A stretch of DNA of 64,000 bases from Cryobacterium arcticum (GCF_003185895.1 NZ_QHLY01000009.1:79916-143915); one strand, 5' to 3'; positions 1 through 8,977 are shown, counted from the first letter of the stretch. Notes: generated by a model not told the origin, from the sequence alone. Numbers and translations: made by a program.

Positions 1-1016
1 TGCGGGGTGTCGGGGGTGCCCTCGTACAGCACCTGGGTGGCGCCGTTGGCGAGAGGCCCGTAGACGACGTAGCTGTGCCCGGTGATCCAGCCCACGTCGG
101 CGGTGCACCAGTACACATCGGTCTCCGGCTTGAGGTCGAAGACGTATTTGTGCGTGAACGCCGCCTGGGTGAGGTAGCCGCCGCTGGTGTGCAGAATGCC
201 CTTGGGCTTGCCGGTGGTGCCGGAGGTGTAGAGGATGAACAGCGGATTCTCGGCCGGAAACGGCACGGCGTCGTGCTCGCCGGATACGGCGGCGAGCTCG
301 TCGTGCCACCACTTGTCACGGTCGTTCCACTCGACGTCGCCGCCGGTGCGCTCGACCACGAGCACTGTGCGCACCGAGGAATCGCCGCTGGCAAGGGCCG
401 CGTCCACGGCGGGCTTGAGCGGGGTGGCCCGGCCCTTGCGGTAGCCGCCATCGGCCGTGATCACGACCACGGCTTCGGCGTCGTCAATGCGGGAGCGCAG
501 GCTCTCGGCGCTGAACCCGCCGAAGATCACCGAGTGCACGGCGCCGATGCGCGCGACGGCGAGCATCGCCACGACCGCCTCGGGAATCATGGGCAGGTAG
601 ATGGCCACTCGGTCGCCGGCCTGCACGCCCAGGCCGAGCAGCACATTCGCGGCCCGTTTCACATCGCTGGTGAGCTGGGCGTAGGTGATCGAGCGGGAAT
701 CGCCGGGCTCGCCCTCCCAATGCAGGGCCACCCGGTCGCCGTTGCCGGCGAGCACATGCCGGTCGAGGCAGTTGTAGGCCACATTGAGCTCGCCGTCGTC
801 GAACCACTTCGCGAACGGCGGATTCGACCAGTCCAGCGTTCGGGTGAACGGCTTGTGCCAGTGCACGAGCTCGCGGGCCTGATCCGCCCAGAAACCAAGG
901 CGATCTGCTGCCGCGTCGGTGTAGAGCGATTCGGTGGCGACCGATTGCGCGGCGAACTCCGCGGACGGCGGGAATCGGCGGGTTTCGTGGAGAAGATGGT
1001 CGATTTGCACGCTCAT
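1..1016 (-). CDS. acs: Acetyl-CoA synthetase, 5' part (cut by left edge)
   Basis: AMP-forming acetate:CoA ligase that activates acetate to acetyl-CoA in the cytoplasm. About 338 of the usual ~650 residues are in the window; the C-terminal half lies beyond base 1. The visible part has the N-terminal ACS domain and the AMP-binding core, including the phosphate-binding motif YTSGTTGKPKG and the stretch YWCTADVGWITGHSY. The ATG at 1016 is preceded on the minus strand by AAAGGAG at good spacing, which fixes the start. It is divergent from the 6C RNA and Tad genes. Together with ramB and pckG at the other end of the window it fits acetate assimilation followed by gluconeogenesis. Confidence 0.95.
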   Translation of the reverse strand, partial: MSVQIDHLLHETRRFPPSAEFAAQSVATESLYTDAAADRLGFWADQARELVHWHKPFTRTLDWSNPPFAKWFDDGELNVAYNCLDRHVLAGNGDRVALHWEGEPGDSRSITYAQLTSDVKRAANVLLGLGVQAGDRVAIYLPMIPEAVVAMLAVARIGAVHSVIFGGFSAESLRSRIDDAEAVVVITADGGYRKGRATPLKPAVDAALASGDSSVRTVLVVERTGGDVEWNDRDKWWHDELAAVSGEHDAVPFPAENPLFILYTSGTTGKPKGILHTSGGYLTQAAFTHKYVFDLKPETDVYWCTADVGWITGHSYVVYGPLANGATQVLYEGTPDTP

Positions 1017-1253
1017 GCGGGTTCGCTCCTTTGCGAGTACAGGCAGTGTCAGGCCGTCGCGGCGGCCTCATCCCTGAACCCTACACGGCGAGCGAGACCT
1101 GTTCGAGGGGGAGTTTTGCGGGAAGAACAGCAGATTTTCTGTGCTCGGTATATTCGAAATCCGCGTCTCACGAGCAGTTCTCGCCGTGTCCTCATTTAGG
1201 GGGACCTGGAGGACTTGCGCATCTGACTTTCCCAAGTATGCTTATCAATGTCT

Positions 1254-1350
1254 GAACGAAAGTTCGACCTGTGGTGCGTTTGGTTCCCCCCAATCAACGC
1301 ACTGCCGAGGCGGCACCTGTTCCCCCCAATAGGTGCCGCCCCCCTTTTTT
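1254..1350 (+). ncRNA. 6C small RNA (two C-run hairpins, terminator-like 3' end)
   Basis: Two adjacent stem-loops each show exactly six C in the loop. Stem 1 pairs GTGCGTT (1274-1280) with AACGCAC (1296-1302), C-run 1286-1291. Stem 2 pairs GGCGGCACCT (1309-1318) with AGGTGCCGCC (1331-1340), C-run 1322-1327, followed by C4T6 (1341-1350), a Rho-independent terminator. A small GAAC-GAAA-GTTC hairpin (1254-1265) precedes them. This is the diagnostic architecture of the actinobacterial 6C RNA; the mycobacterial homologue B11 also lies beside the Tad/ssd locus, so the context agrees. A -10-like TATGCT lies at 1238-1243; the exact 5' end is uncertain. Confidence 0.88.
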
Positions 1351-1511
1351 AAGCCGACGCTGTTCGCGGCGCCGCCATCCCACCTCGGTGACGTCGCGGG
1401 CCTGTCGACCGCGGTGGGCGCGGCGCTCCTCCACAGGCCGCTCTGGCTCGCACCGGCAGCCAAATACCGCCACGGTGCCAGCCGGCGATTCCTCGCCGGT
1501 AGCGTGCCCGC
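1351..1511 (+). promoter_or_regulatory. Leader/promoter of the Tad operon
   Basis: This non-coding stretch between the 6C terminator and the Tad ATPase ends with TAGCGT, then 6 nt, then ATG at 1512. That spacing is the leaderless arrangement seen at many genes of this window, and no Shine-Dalgarno sequence precedes the ATG. Nothing else is recognisable in it. Confidence 0.5.
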
Positions 1512-2597
1512 ATGCCTGAGCCCTACATTGCTGTACCGTCCTTCCTCACCAGGAACAACCCTCTGGTCGTGCGCCCGGAGGCGTCCGAATCGGATGAAGC
1601 GGAACCGGGCGCTCCCGGTGCGTCTGGTCAGCTCATCGCGAGCGATCTTCCTGCCCGAACCGATCTCAGCCTGCTCGGCCCTCTGGCGCGGTACGCCCTT
1701 GCCGGTGCTGTCACCGACCTGTTTGTGAACGGTGAGGCCGGCCTGTGGCTGGACGCCGGTAAGGGACTGGTGGTGGCGCAGGATTGGCACAGTGATGAGC
1801 GCAGTATCCGCGACCTGGCCGTGCGGCTGATCGCGCTGGGCGGCCGGCACATCGACGAGGCCAGTCCCTGTGTCGACGTGCGCCTGGCCGATGGCATTCG
1901 GGTGCATGCCGTGCTGCCGCCGGTATCGAGCACCGGCACCTTGCTGTCGATTCGGTTGCCGCGCTCTCAACGCCTTGGTCTCGCCGACCTCGCCGAGGGC
2001 GGCCTGTTCGGTCGTGGTGAGGCCGCCACCGTATCGGTGGGCCGGCTGCGCGCCGCGGTGCTCGGCCGCGAGAACCTGCTCGTAACCGGGGCGGCCGGCA
2101 GCGGCAAGACCACCCTCCTGGCCGCTCTGCTCGGCGAGGCGCCCGCGGGGGAGCGCATCGTGGTGATCGAGGATGTCGCCGAGCTCCGTATCAACCACCC
2201 CCACGTCGTGGCCTTGGAATCCCGGCAGGCCAACCTTGAGGGCGCTGGCCGGATCGGCCTGGACAGTCTGCTGCGCGAGGCTCTACGGATGCGGCCGGAC
2301 CGGCTGGTGCTGGGCGAGTGCCGGGGAGTGGAAATTCGCGAGCTCCTGGCAGCGCTCAACACCGGCCACGACGGTGGGGCCGGCACTCTGCATGCCAACT
2401 CGTTGGCCGACGTCCCCGCTCGGCTCGAGGCGTTGGGCGCCCTCGCCGGCATGAGCCCGACCGCCGTGGCCCGGCAGACGGTGAGCGCGATCGGGCTGGT
2501 GCTTCACCTGGAACGCCGTGACGGGCAGCGCCGGCTCGCCCAGCTGGGCCGGTTCACGCTCAACGCCACCGAACGACTCACAGCGGTCGCCGGATGA
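1512..2597 (+). CDS. tadA: TadA/CpaF-family secretion ATPase
   Basis: Cytoplasmic hexameric ATPase that powers assembly of Flp/Tad pili. The 361-residue protein carries Walker A GAAGSGKTT (about residues 194-202), Walker B RIVVIEDVAEL, and the family block ECRGVEIRELLAALNTGH followed by GGAGTLHANS (from about residue 269), all typical of TadA. Its stop overlaps the next start by 4 nt (ATGA), so it leads an operon with the TadB/C, pilin and TadE-like genes. In many actinobacteria a CpaE/Ssd-like gene precedes tadA; here its place is taken by the 6C RNA. The start follows a leaderless-type -10. Confidence 0.93.
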   Translation: MPEPYIAVPSFLTRNNPLVVRPEASESDEAEPGAPGASGQLIASDLPARTDLSLLGPLARYALAGAVTDLFVNGEAGLWLDAGKGLVVAQDWHSDERSIRDLAVRLIALGGRHIDEASPCVDVRLADGIRVHAVLPPVSSTGTLLSIRLPRSQRLGLADLAEGGLFGRGEAATVSVGRLRAAVLGRENLLVTGAAGSGKTTLLAALLGEAPAGERIVVIEDVAELRINHPHVVALESRQANLEGAGRIGLDSLLREALRMRPDRLVLGECRGVEIRELLAALNTGHDGGAGTLHANSLADVPARLEALGALAGMSPTAVARQTVSAIGLVLHLERRDGQRRLAQLGRFTLNATERLTAVAG

Positions 2598-3595
2598 AAC
2601 GCCGGCGAATCCAAGCGCCCGAAATCGAGGAAGTGGCCCGGCTGGCCGAACGATTGGCCGTTCTGATGTCCGCGGGCGTCTCACCCGTCTCGGCCTGGGA
2701 TTATCTGGTGCCGCCCGCTGCGGAAGACCATCCGGGCCCAACGCGGCGCCGGACCGCCCGCACCGCCGACCACGGCAACGAGGCGATCCTGCTGGCCGCG
2801 TCGCGGGCGGCGCACGCGGGGGAGCGAGTCGCTGACGCGATCGCCGCCGAAGCCGTGCACCTGCCCGCCCAACTCGGTGAGGCCTGGCGGGCGCTCGCCG
2901 CGGCCTGGGACGTCGCCACCCAGTCCGGCGCTCCGTTGGCGGCAGCGTTGCGGGACCAGGCTGCCGCGTTCCGGGAGCTCGGCCAACTGCACCGCGATCT
3001 CAGCGTGGCTCTCACCGGACCGCGAGCGACGGCGCGCATGGTGCTCGTGCTGCCGCTGGTCGCACTGCTCTTCGGCACCGTGCTCGGCTTCGACACCGTG
3101 CACACCTTGTTCTTCACCGGCCCGGGCCTGGCCTGCCTGCTCGCTGGTTCGCTGCTTCTGCTCGCGGCCGCCGGATGGAACCGCACACTTGTGCGCTCCG
3201 CGAGCGCCCAGCACGCGGCGCCCGGCCTCGAGCTCGACCTCACCGCGATCGGCATGGCCGGCGGTGGGTCGCTTGACCGGGCGAGGGCCACGGCACGCAG
3301 CAGTGCGGAACGATTCGGTCTGCGCCCCGCTGACGGCGCACGCACTGCCGACGACGCAACCATCGACCGGGTGTTGGAGCTATCCGCTCGCGCCGGTGTG
3401 CCGGCGGGCGAGCTCCTGCGCAGTGAAGCCGATCAGGCCCGCCGAGATGCCCGCAGCGCGGGTCGCCAACGGGCCGAGAAGTTGGCCGTGTCACTGATGG
3501 TCCCGCTCGGGGTGTGCGTGCTCCCGGCGTTCATGCTTGTTGGGGTGGCCCCGCTCCTGCTCAGTGTGCTCTCCTCCACCCTCACCTCGTTCTAG
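2594..3595 (+). CDS. TadB/TadC-like type II secretion F domain membrane protein
   Basis: Inner-membrane platform protein of the Tad pilus, partner of the TadA ATPase. It has 333 residues; a soluble alpha-helical T2SF-like N-terminal region (about 10-145), two adjacent membrane segments (about 150-200, e.g. MVLVLPLVALLFGTVLGF and the following leucine-rich stretch), a second soluble region, and a C-terminal hydrophobic segment (about 297-330). Only one such gene is present, whereas many Tad loci have separate tadB and tadC, so it probably represents one long or condensed platform protein. It overlaps tadA by 4 nt. Confidence 0.8.
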   Translation: MKRRRIQAPEIEEVARLAERLAVLMSAGVSPVSAWDYLVPPAAEDHPGPTRRRTARTADHGNEAILLAASRAAHAGERVADAIAAEAVHLPAQLGEAWRALAAAWDVATQSGAPLAAALRDQAAAFRELGQLHRDLSVALTGPRATARMVLVLPLVALLFGTVLGFDTVHTLFFTGPGLACLLAGSLLLLAAAGWNRTLVRSASAQHAAPGLELDLTAIGMAGGGSLDRARATARSSAERFGLRPADGARTADDATIDRVLELSARAGVPAGELLRSEADQARRDARSAGRQRAEKLAVSLMVPLGVCVLPAFMLVGVAPLLLSVLSSTLTSF

Positions 3596-3714
3596 ACCTT
3601 CTGCACAACCGTTACTGCGGTTGCCGACCCGGCTGGCGGCGGCGGCAGGATGGCAGTGCTCGTGCCAGCCACGCTGCGTCACCGGCTTCGGCCGCTGACG
3701 TGAAAGGAGCCATC

Positions 3715-4101
3715 ATGCATCACACCACCACCAGTCATGCACCCTCCAACGTTGCAGCCCCCGCCGACCCCAGCTCAGGCGTTGCCGGGCTCGCGGGGCC
3801 GGTGCCCGGCGGCGGGACCGTCGAGAGACCCGTTCCTGTGGCCGGCTCGCGCCGTGCTCTGCCGACCGCGAGCAGGTACACCGGCATCACCGAGGGTTCC
3901 GTGCGCACCCGCACGGTGCGATCCAACACAGCGCGCGCCCTGCTCAGGCTGCGCCAGGAGCGGGGAGCCGCGACCGCCGAATACCTGGTGGCCACGATGG
4001 CCGCCGTCGGCTTCGCCGGCCTGCTCATCGTCATTCTGCGCGGCGACGAGGTGCGCGGCATCCTCACCGATCTGGTGCGTAGTGCACTTTCGGTCGGCTG
4101 A
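3715..4101 (+). CDS. Flp-like pilin (DUF4244-type)
   Basis: Likely the major pilin subunit of the Tad pilus. The 128-residue protein has a long, low-complexity leader rich in Pro/Ala/Arg, then the class III prepilin site ERG|AATAEYLV with the Glu at +5 and Tyr at +6 after the predicted cut, followed by one hydrophobic helix (VATMAAVGFAGLLIVIL). The ATG at 3715 has AAAGGAG at ideal distance, so upstream extensions in the same frame are rejected. The leader is unusually long (about 85 residues) for a Flp pilin. The name DUF4244 is from family resemblance; no prepilin peptidase gene is in the window. Confidence 0.82.
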   Translation: MHHTTTSHAPSNVAAPADPSSGVAGLAGPVPGGGTVERPVPVAGSRRALPTASRYTGITEGSVRTRTVRSNTARALLRLRQERGAATAEYLVATMAAVGFAGLLIVILRGDEVRGILTDLVRSALSVG

Positions 4102-4435
4102 CCGTCAGCGGGGCAGCGTGACAGCGGAGTTCGCCGCCGTGCTGCCCGCCGTGCTGGTGCTTCTTGCGGCGTGTCTGGGAGCGGTGCAGGTGGTCGGACA
4201 GCACGTGCGCCTCACCGACGCCGCCGGGTCAGCCGCACGGCTGCTCGCCCGAGGGGAGAGCGCGCACAGCGCCGCCGCCCCGCTCCAGGGCCTGGGACCG
4301 AGCGCGACCCTTACCGTGGAGTCACAGGGCACCTTCATCTGCGCCGGAGTGAGCGCCGCCAGCGCATTCGCCCCATTCGCCGCAGCAGGTCTTGTGCTCA
4401 GCGCACGCTCCTGCGCCCTGGCCGGTGGCCCATGA
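4082..4435 (+). CDS. TadE-like minor pilin
   Basis: Probable pseudopilin of the Tad apparatus. The protein begins with a short basic leader ending RQRG|SVTAEF (Glu at +5), then one membrane helix (AAVLPAVLVLLAACLGAVQVV), then a small extracytoplasmic domain with two Cys (C in TFICAG and SARSCALAG) that may form a disulfide. The GTG at 4082, inside the end of the pilin gene, is chosen because the downstream GTG at 4118 would delete the processing site; no strong ribosome site is visible, so translational coupling is likely. Ends in an ATGA overlap with the next gene. Confidence 0.75.
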   Translation: MHFRSADRQRGSVTAEFAAVLPAVLVLLAACLGAVQVVGQHVRLTDAAGSAARLLARGESAHSAAAPLQGLGPSATLTVESQGTFICAGVSAASAFAPFAAAGLVLSARSCALAGGP

Positions 4436-4821
4436 CCGGCCCGAACGAGTGGTTCGGCGGTGCAGGCGCGGCCCGCCGCTGGGCTGGTGCTGAGCACGGC
4501 TCTGGGTCGGTGCTCGCGATCGCCCTGCTGGGAGCGATCGCAACGGTGACCATGGTCTTGTTGCCCGTGCTTGGGTTGCTCAGCGTGGGTCAGTCGGTGC
4601 GCTCGGCGGCCGACGCGGCGGCGCTCGCCGGAGCGGACACGGCGTCTGGCCTGATTCCCGGAGTGCCTTGTGAGGCTGCACAGCGCGCTGCAGAACTGAA
4701 CGCCGCCCACCTGAGCGGCTGCACCATCGATCGGCTGAATGTGACGGTGACAGTTGCGCGCACCGCTGGCGGTTTCACGCTGCTCGGGCGCGCCAGAGCC
4801 GGGCCACCCGATCCAGGCTGA
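4432..4821 (+). CDS. Secretion-neighbourhood TadE-like protein (Rv3654c-type)
   Basis: Last gene of the Tad operon. The 129-residue product has an N-terminal region ending in EHGSGSVLAIALL, one membrane helix with the following block GQSVRSAADAAALAGADTA that is typical of TadE/TadG-like pilus proteins in actinobacteria, and a short C-terminal domain with two Cys. It would sit in the membrane with its C-terminus outside. Starts by ATGA overlap with the preceding gene. The exact role within the pilus is not known. Confidence 0.75.
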   Translation: MTGPNEWFGGAGAARRWAGAEHGSGSVLAIALLGAIATVTMVLLPVLGLLSVGQSVRSAADAAALAGADTASGLIPGVPCEAAQRAAELNAAHLSGCTIDRLNVTVTVARTAGGFTLLGRARAGPPDPG

Positions 4822-4833
4822 GGTGGATCGTCC

Positions 4834-5094
4834 CTACGACGCGGCGCCGGAGGAGCCGAACACGGCCTCGAGGTAGCGGTAGTCCACTGCGGTCGGTTGT
4901 TCTGGATGATCCGTGGAGTCGAATTCGAGTCCCGCGGCGCGCGCGTAGAGGTAGCGTTTGCCGTGCGAATCGGCGGGAATCTCTATCCGCGGCCGCGGGT
5001 CCCCCGACTCGAGGAACTCGGTGGTGACGGTCTTGCCTTCGAGGGGGCCATCCGTGAGTTTCGCGGTGTACGTGCCCTGCGTTGCTGTACCCAT
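4834..5094 (-). CDS. Small conserved protein of unknown function
   Basis: An 86-residue, acidic, soluble protein (MGTATQGTYTAKLTDGPLEG at the N-terminus) with no membrane segment or recognisable catalytic motif. The ATG at 5094 is chosen over a far-upstream in-frame ATG because the upstream part reads as non-coding Arg/Ser-rich sequence. It faces topA divergently and is convergent with the Tad operon; a small hypothetical gene in this position next to topA is also known in other actinobacteria (for example mycobacteria). Function unknown. Confidence 0.7.
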   Translation of the reverse strand: MGTATQGTYTAKLTDGPLEGKTVTTEFLESGDPRPRIEIPADSHGKRYLYARAAGLEFDSTDHPEQPTAVDYRYLEAVFGSSGAAS

Positions 5095-5305
5095 GACTCC
5101 ATTGTGCGTCTGCACCCGTGAGAGGCAACCCCCAAACGCGATACATCGGCGACTCCGGCCGCCTTCGGGCGCGTCGCGAGAGGATGTGCGGGAACCGCTC
5201 GCGCCCCTTGCACTGGGCCGCGGACGGGCTACCGTGGAGGCAATTGGTGGCCCGCCCGCGCCCTCTCGGTAGGCGCGCACTCGATTCCTGTGTGTATGGT
5301 GTGGC

Positions 5306-5341
5306 TTGGCCGTTACATTGGCCGTTACCTATAAAGAGGAG
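5306..5341 (+). promoter_or_regulatory. topA promoter region with 11-bp tandem repeat
   Basis: TTGGCCGTTAC occurs twice 12 nt apart (5306-5316 and 5318-5328), immediately followed by TATAAA (5330-5335) and GAGGAG (5336-5341). TTGGCC to TATAAA spans 18 nt, consistent with a -35/-10 pair, but TACATT (5314-5319) is an alternative -10 that would leave a leader containing the ribosome site. Confidence 0.5.
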
Positions 5342-5345
5342 TCTG

Positions 5346-8300
5346 GTGCCAGGCACTAAGAAGCTGGTCATTGTCGAGTCGCCGACCAAGATGAAGTCGA
5401 TCGCCGCCTATCTGGGCGACGGATACGAGGTTTTGTCGTCGGTCGGACACATTCGAGACCTGATCGAGCCCAAGAATCTGCCGCCGGAACTGAAGAAGGG
5501 CCCGCTGGGCAAATTCTCCGTCGACGTCGACAACGGCTTCGAACCGTACTACGTGGTTTCCGACGCGAAGAAGAAGACCGTGAGCGACCTCAAACGAGCT
5601 CTGAAGAACGCCGACGAACTCCTGCTCGCAACTGATGAGGACCGCGAAGGCGAGGCCATCGCCTGGCACCTGCTGCAGGTCCTGCAGCCCAAGGTCCCGG
5701 TCAAGCGGATGGTCTTCCACGAGATCACCAAGGACGCGATCATCGCGGCCACCAACAACACCCGCGACCTGGACACCGCTCTCGTTGACGCGCAGGAAAC
5801 CCGGCGCATCCTCGACCGTATCTACGGCTACGAGATCTCACCCGTACTCTGGCGCAAGGTCGGCCCCGGTCTGTCCGCCGGTCGGGTGCAGTCCGCCGCC
5901 ACCCGCCTCGTGGTCGACCGCGAACGCGAACGCCTCGCGTTCGTCTCCGCCGGCTATTGGGACCTGATCGCACAGCTCGCGCCGGGCTCCGCCGACGACC
6001 TCGCCTTCCAGGCCAAGCTGGTGCGACTGAACGGCGACCGCATCGCCACCGGCAGCGACTTCGACGATTCTGGCAAGCTCAAGCCCAAGGTCGTCGCCGC
6101 GACGCTCGACGAGGCTTCCGCCCTCGCCCTCGCCGATGCGCTCAAGGTGCCCGGTGTGAAGATCACCGTGACCAAGGTTGCCTCCAAGCCCTACCGTCGC
6201 AGCCCCGCCGCGCCCTTCACCACCTCGACCCTGCAGCAGGAAGCGGCCCGCAAGCTGCGCTTCACTGCCCGCCAGACCATGAGTGTGGCGCAGTCACTGT
6301 ACGAAAACGGCTACATCACTTATATGCGGACGGACTCGCCGTCGCTGTCGCAGCAGGCCATCAGCGCCGCCCGCAAGCAGGCCGCGTCGCTGTACGGCGC
6401 TGAGACGGTGCCCAGCAGCCCGCGCCTTTACAAGGGCAAGAGCAAGAACGCGCAGGAGGCGCACGAGGCCATCCGCCCGTCGGGTGACACCTTCCGCACC
6501 CCGTCGTCGTTGTCGAGCACATTGCGCGGTAACGACTTCAAGCTCTACGACCTGATCTGGAAGCGCACCGTCGCCAGCCAGATGGCCGACGCCACCGGCT
6601 CGACCGCGTCGGTGACCATCGCCGCCGGTCCAACCGGTCAGGCCGCGCACCCCGCCGCGGCCGAGGCGCTGGCCGAATTCGCCGCCAGCGGCACCGTCAT
6701 CACCTTCCGCGGCTTCCTGCTCGCCTACGAGGAATCACGGGACGAAGAACGCAACGCGCCGACAGATCCCACCGAGTCGAAGCTGCCGCCGCTCGAAGAG
6801 GGACAGACCCTGTCGCTCGTCGAGGTGGAAGCCAAGGGCCACGAGACCACCCCGGCCGCCCGCTACACCGAGGCCAGCCTGGTGAAGAAGCTCGAAGAGC
6901 TCGGCATCGGCCGTCCGTCCACCTACGCATCGATCATCTCAACCATCACCGACCGCGGTTATGTCACGCCCCGCGGGCAGGCGCTGATTCCCAACTGGAT
7001 CGCGTTCTCGGTAGTGCGGCTGCTCGAGGAGTTCTTCTCCGACCTGGTGGAGTACGACTTCACCGCCGAGATGGAAGACGACCTCGACCGTATCGCCGGC
7101 GGTACCGCCGACCGGGTGGACTGGTTGACCAGCTTCTACTTCGGTTCAGACAAGCACCGCGGCCTGCGCCAGGTAGTCGACAACCTGGGAGAGATCGACG
7201 CTAAGTCGATCAACTCGATCCACATCGTCGACGACATCACCCTGCGCATCGGCAAGTACGGCCCCTACCTCGAGGTCGTGGACGCTGAGGCCGGCCCGGA
7301 TGCCACCCCGCGTCGGGTGAACATCCCGCCGGACCTGGCACCCGATGAACTCACCCCGGCCAAGGCCAAGGAACTCGTCAACGCTCCCGTGGTGACCGAC
7401 CGGGTCATCGGCGTGAACCCCGACAACGGCAAGGAGATCGTCGCCAAGGACGGCCGGTTCGGCCCCTACGTGACCGAGCTCGAGCCCCCGGCCGACACCG
7501 ACGGCCCCGGCGAGACCGTTGATCCGCTCACCGGCGAGGTCACCCAGCTCAGCGACACCACCCCGAGCGTCGAGGCTGCCGCCGCCAAGCCCAAGCGCAA
7601 GACCCCGGCCAAGAAGGCCGCCGCCGCGGTGAAGCCGCGCACCGCGTCGCTGTTCAAGTCGATGGACCTGGCCACGGTCGACCTCGACACCGCGCTGGCG
7701 CTGCTGAACCTGCCTCGCGTGGTGGGCATCGACCCAGAGACGCAGACCGAGATCCTTGCCCAGAACGGCAAGTTCGGCCCGTATCTGAAGAAGGGCGTCG
7801 ACACCCGCTCGCTCACCAGTGAGGACCAGATTTTTGAGATCGATTTGGCCGGTGCCGTGGACCTCTACGCCCAGCCGAAGTACGGTGCCCGCCGGGCCTC
7901 GAGCGCGCTCAAGGACTTCGAAGAGCCCGACCCGGAGAGCGGCAAGGCCATCAAGATCAAGGACGGCCGGTTTGGCGCCTATGTGACCGATGGCATCACG
8001 AACGCCACGATCCCCAAGGCCGAGAGCGTGGAAGAGGTCGACTACGACCGCGCTGTGCAGCTGCTTGCCGACAAGCGCGCCAAGGGTCCGGCCGTGAAGA
8101 AGGCGCCCGCCAAGAAGGCAGCGGCTAAGAAGCCCGCGGCCAAGAAGGCGCCGGTGAAGAAGGCCGGCAGCACGACGAAGACCGCGGCCAAGCGGGCACC
8201 TGCCAAGAAGACCGGCACCTCCGCCGCCACCCCGGGCGCGAGCGTGCGCGCCGAGCGCACCCCGGAGCAGAAAGCCGCCACTGCGGCGAAGGCTGCGGCG

Positions 8301-8348
8301 ACGCGGGCGGCTACTGCTGCTGCGAAGGCCGCGGCCGCGCAGTCGTGA
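5346..8348 (+). CDS. topA: DNA topoisomerase I
   Basis: Type IA topoisomerase that relaxes negative supercoils. The 1000-residue protein has the N-terminal Toprim domain (KKLVIVESPTKMKSIAAYLG, later LLATDEDREGEAIAWHL), the catalytic core with active-site Tyr326 in YITYMRTDSPS, and C-terminal repeats. As usual in actinobacteria there are no zinc fingers; the protein ends in a Lys/Ala-rich tail (about residues 910-1000; KKAPAKKAAAKKPAAKK type) that binds DNA. The GTG at 5346 is used because GAGGAG precedes it and the conserved N-terminus begins here; longer readings are not credible. It overlaps tmk by a GTGA. Confidence 0.97.
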   Translation: MPGTKKLVIVESPTKMKSIAAYLGDGYEVLSSVGHIRDLIEPKNLPPELKKGPLGKFSVDVDNGFEPYYVVSDAKKKTVSDLKRALKNADELLLATDEDREGEAIAWHLLQVLQPKVPVKRMVFHEITKDAIIAATNNTRDLDTALVDAQETRRILDRIYGYEISPVLWRKVGPGLSAGRVQSAATRLVVDRERERLAFVSAGYWDLIAQLAPGSADDLAFQAKLVRLNGDRIATGSDFDDSGKLKPKVVAATLDEASALALADALKVPGVKITVTKVASKPYRRSPAAPFTTSTLQQEAARKLRFTARQTMSVAQSLYENGYITYMRTDSPSLSQQAISAARKQAASLYGAETVPSSPRLYKGKSKNAQEAHEAIRPSGDTFRTPSSLSSTLRGNDFKLYDLIWKRTVASQMADATGSTASVTIAAGPTGQAAHPAAAEALAEFAASGTVITFRGFLLAYEESRDEERNAPTDPTESKLPPLEEGQTLSLVEVEAKGHETTPAARYTEASLVKKLEELGIGRPSTYASIISTITDRGYVTPRGQALIPNWIAFSVVRLLEEFFSDLVEYDFTAEMEDDLDRIAGGTADRVDWLTSFYFGSDKHRGLRQVVDNLGEIDAKSINSIHIVDDITLRIGKYGPYLEVVDAEAGPDATPRRVNIPPDLAPDELTPAKAKELVNAPVVTDRVIGVNPDNGKEIVAKDGRFGPYVTELEPPADTDGPGETVDPLTGEVTQLSDTTPSVEAAAAKPKRKTPAKKAAAAVKPRTASLFKSMDLATVDLDTALALLNLPRVVGIDPETQTEILAQNGKFGPYLKKGVDTRSLTSEDQIFEIDLAGAVDLYAQPKYGARRASSALKDFEEPDPESGKAIKIKDGRFGAYVTDGITNATIPKAESVEEVDYDRAVQLLADKRAKGPAVKKAPAKKAAAKKPAAKKAPVKKAGSTTKTAAKRAPAKKTGTSAATPGASVRAERTPEQKAATAAKAAATRAATAAAKAAAAQS

Positions 8349-8977
8349 CCGATGTCGTGACGCCCGGCCTGTTCATCACCCTCGAGGGTGGCGACGGGTC
8401 GGGCAAGAGCACCCAGGCGCAGCTGCTCACCGACTGGCTCGAGGCCGCCGGGCACACCGTGGTGCGCACCCGGGAGCCCGGCGGCACCGAGGTGGGTGTC
8501 GAGATCCGTCAGATCGTGCTGCACCACCGCGGCGAGGTCTCACCCCGCGCCGAAGCGCTGCTGTACGCCGCCGACCGGGCCCAGCACGTGGCCACGCTGG
8601 TGCGGCCGGCGCTGGCCCGCGGCGAGATCGTCATCCAGGACCGTTATCTCGACTCCTCCGTCGCCTATCAGGGTGCCGGACGGGTGCTGGGCGGCCCCGA
8701 GGTGCGCGACCTCTCACTCTGGGCGGCCGAGGGCTTGTTGCCGCACCTCACCCTGCTGCTCGACCTCGACGAGACCGCGGCGCGGGGCCGGCTCGACGCC
8801 GATAACAAGGTCTTCGACCGGCTCGAGGCGGAGAAGGGCGAGTTCCACGCCCGCGTGCGCGCCGCTTTCCTTGACCTGGCCGCCGCCGAACCCGACCGGT
8901 TCCTGGTATTGGATGCCGCCGCGCCGATTGACGAAATCGCCGCCGTCATTCGCGCTCGCGTCGCCACGCTGCTCTAG
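8345..8977 (+). CDS. tmk: Thymidylate kinase
   Basis: Phosphorylates dTMP to dTDP with ATP. The 210-residue protein has the P-loop EGGDGSGKST (residues 14-23), the dTMP-binding motif TREPGGTEVG, and DRYLDSSVAYQG. Starts with GTG overlapping the topA stop, so it is co-transcribed and probably translationally coupled; holB follows after 54 nt. The topA-tmk-holB order is a common actinobacterial DNA-replication arrangement. Confidence 0.96.
   Translation: MTDVVTPGLFITLEGGDGSGKSTQAQLLTDWLEAAGHTVVRTREPGGTEVGVEIRQIVLHHRGEVSPRAEALLYAADRAQHVATLVRPALARGEIVIQDRYLDSSVAYQGAGRVLGGPEVRDLSLWAAEGLLPHLTLLLDLDETAARGRLDADNKVFDRLEAEKGEFHARVRAAFLDLAAAEPDRFLVLDAAAPIDEIAAVIRARVATLL

Noticed and set aside
75..1199. 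Plus-strand open frame over acs
   Set aside because: Antisense shadow of acetyl-CoA synthetase, whose motifs and ribosome site are unambiguous on the minus strand.
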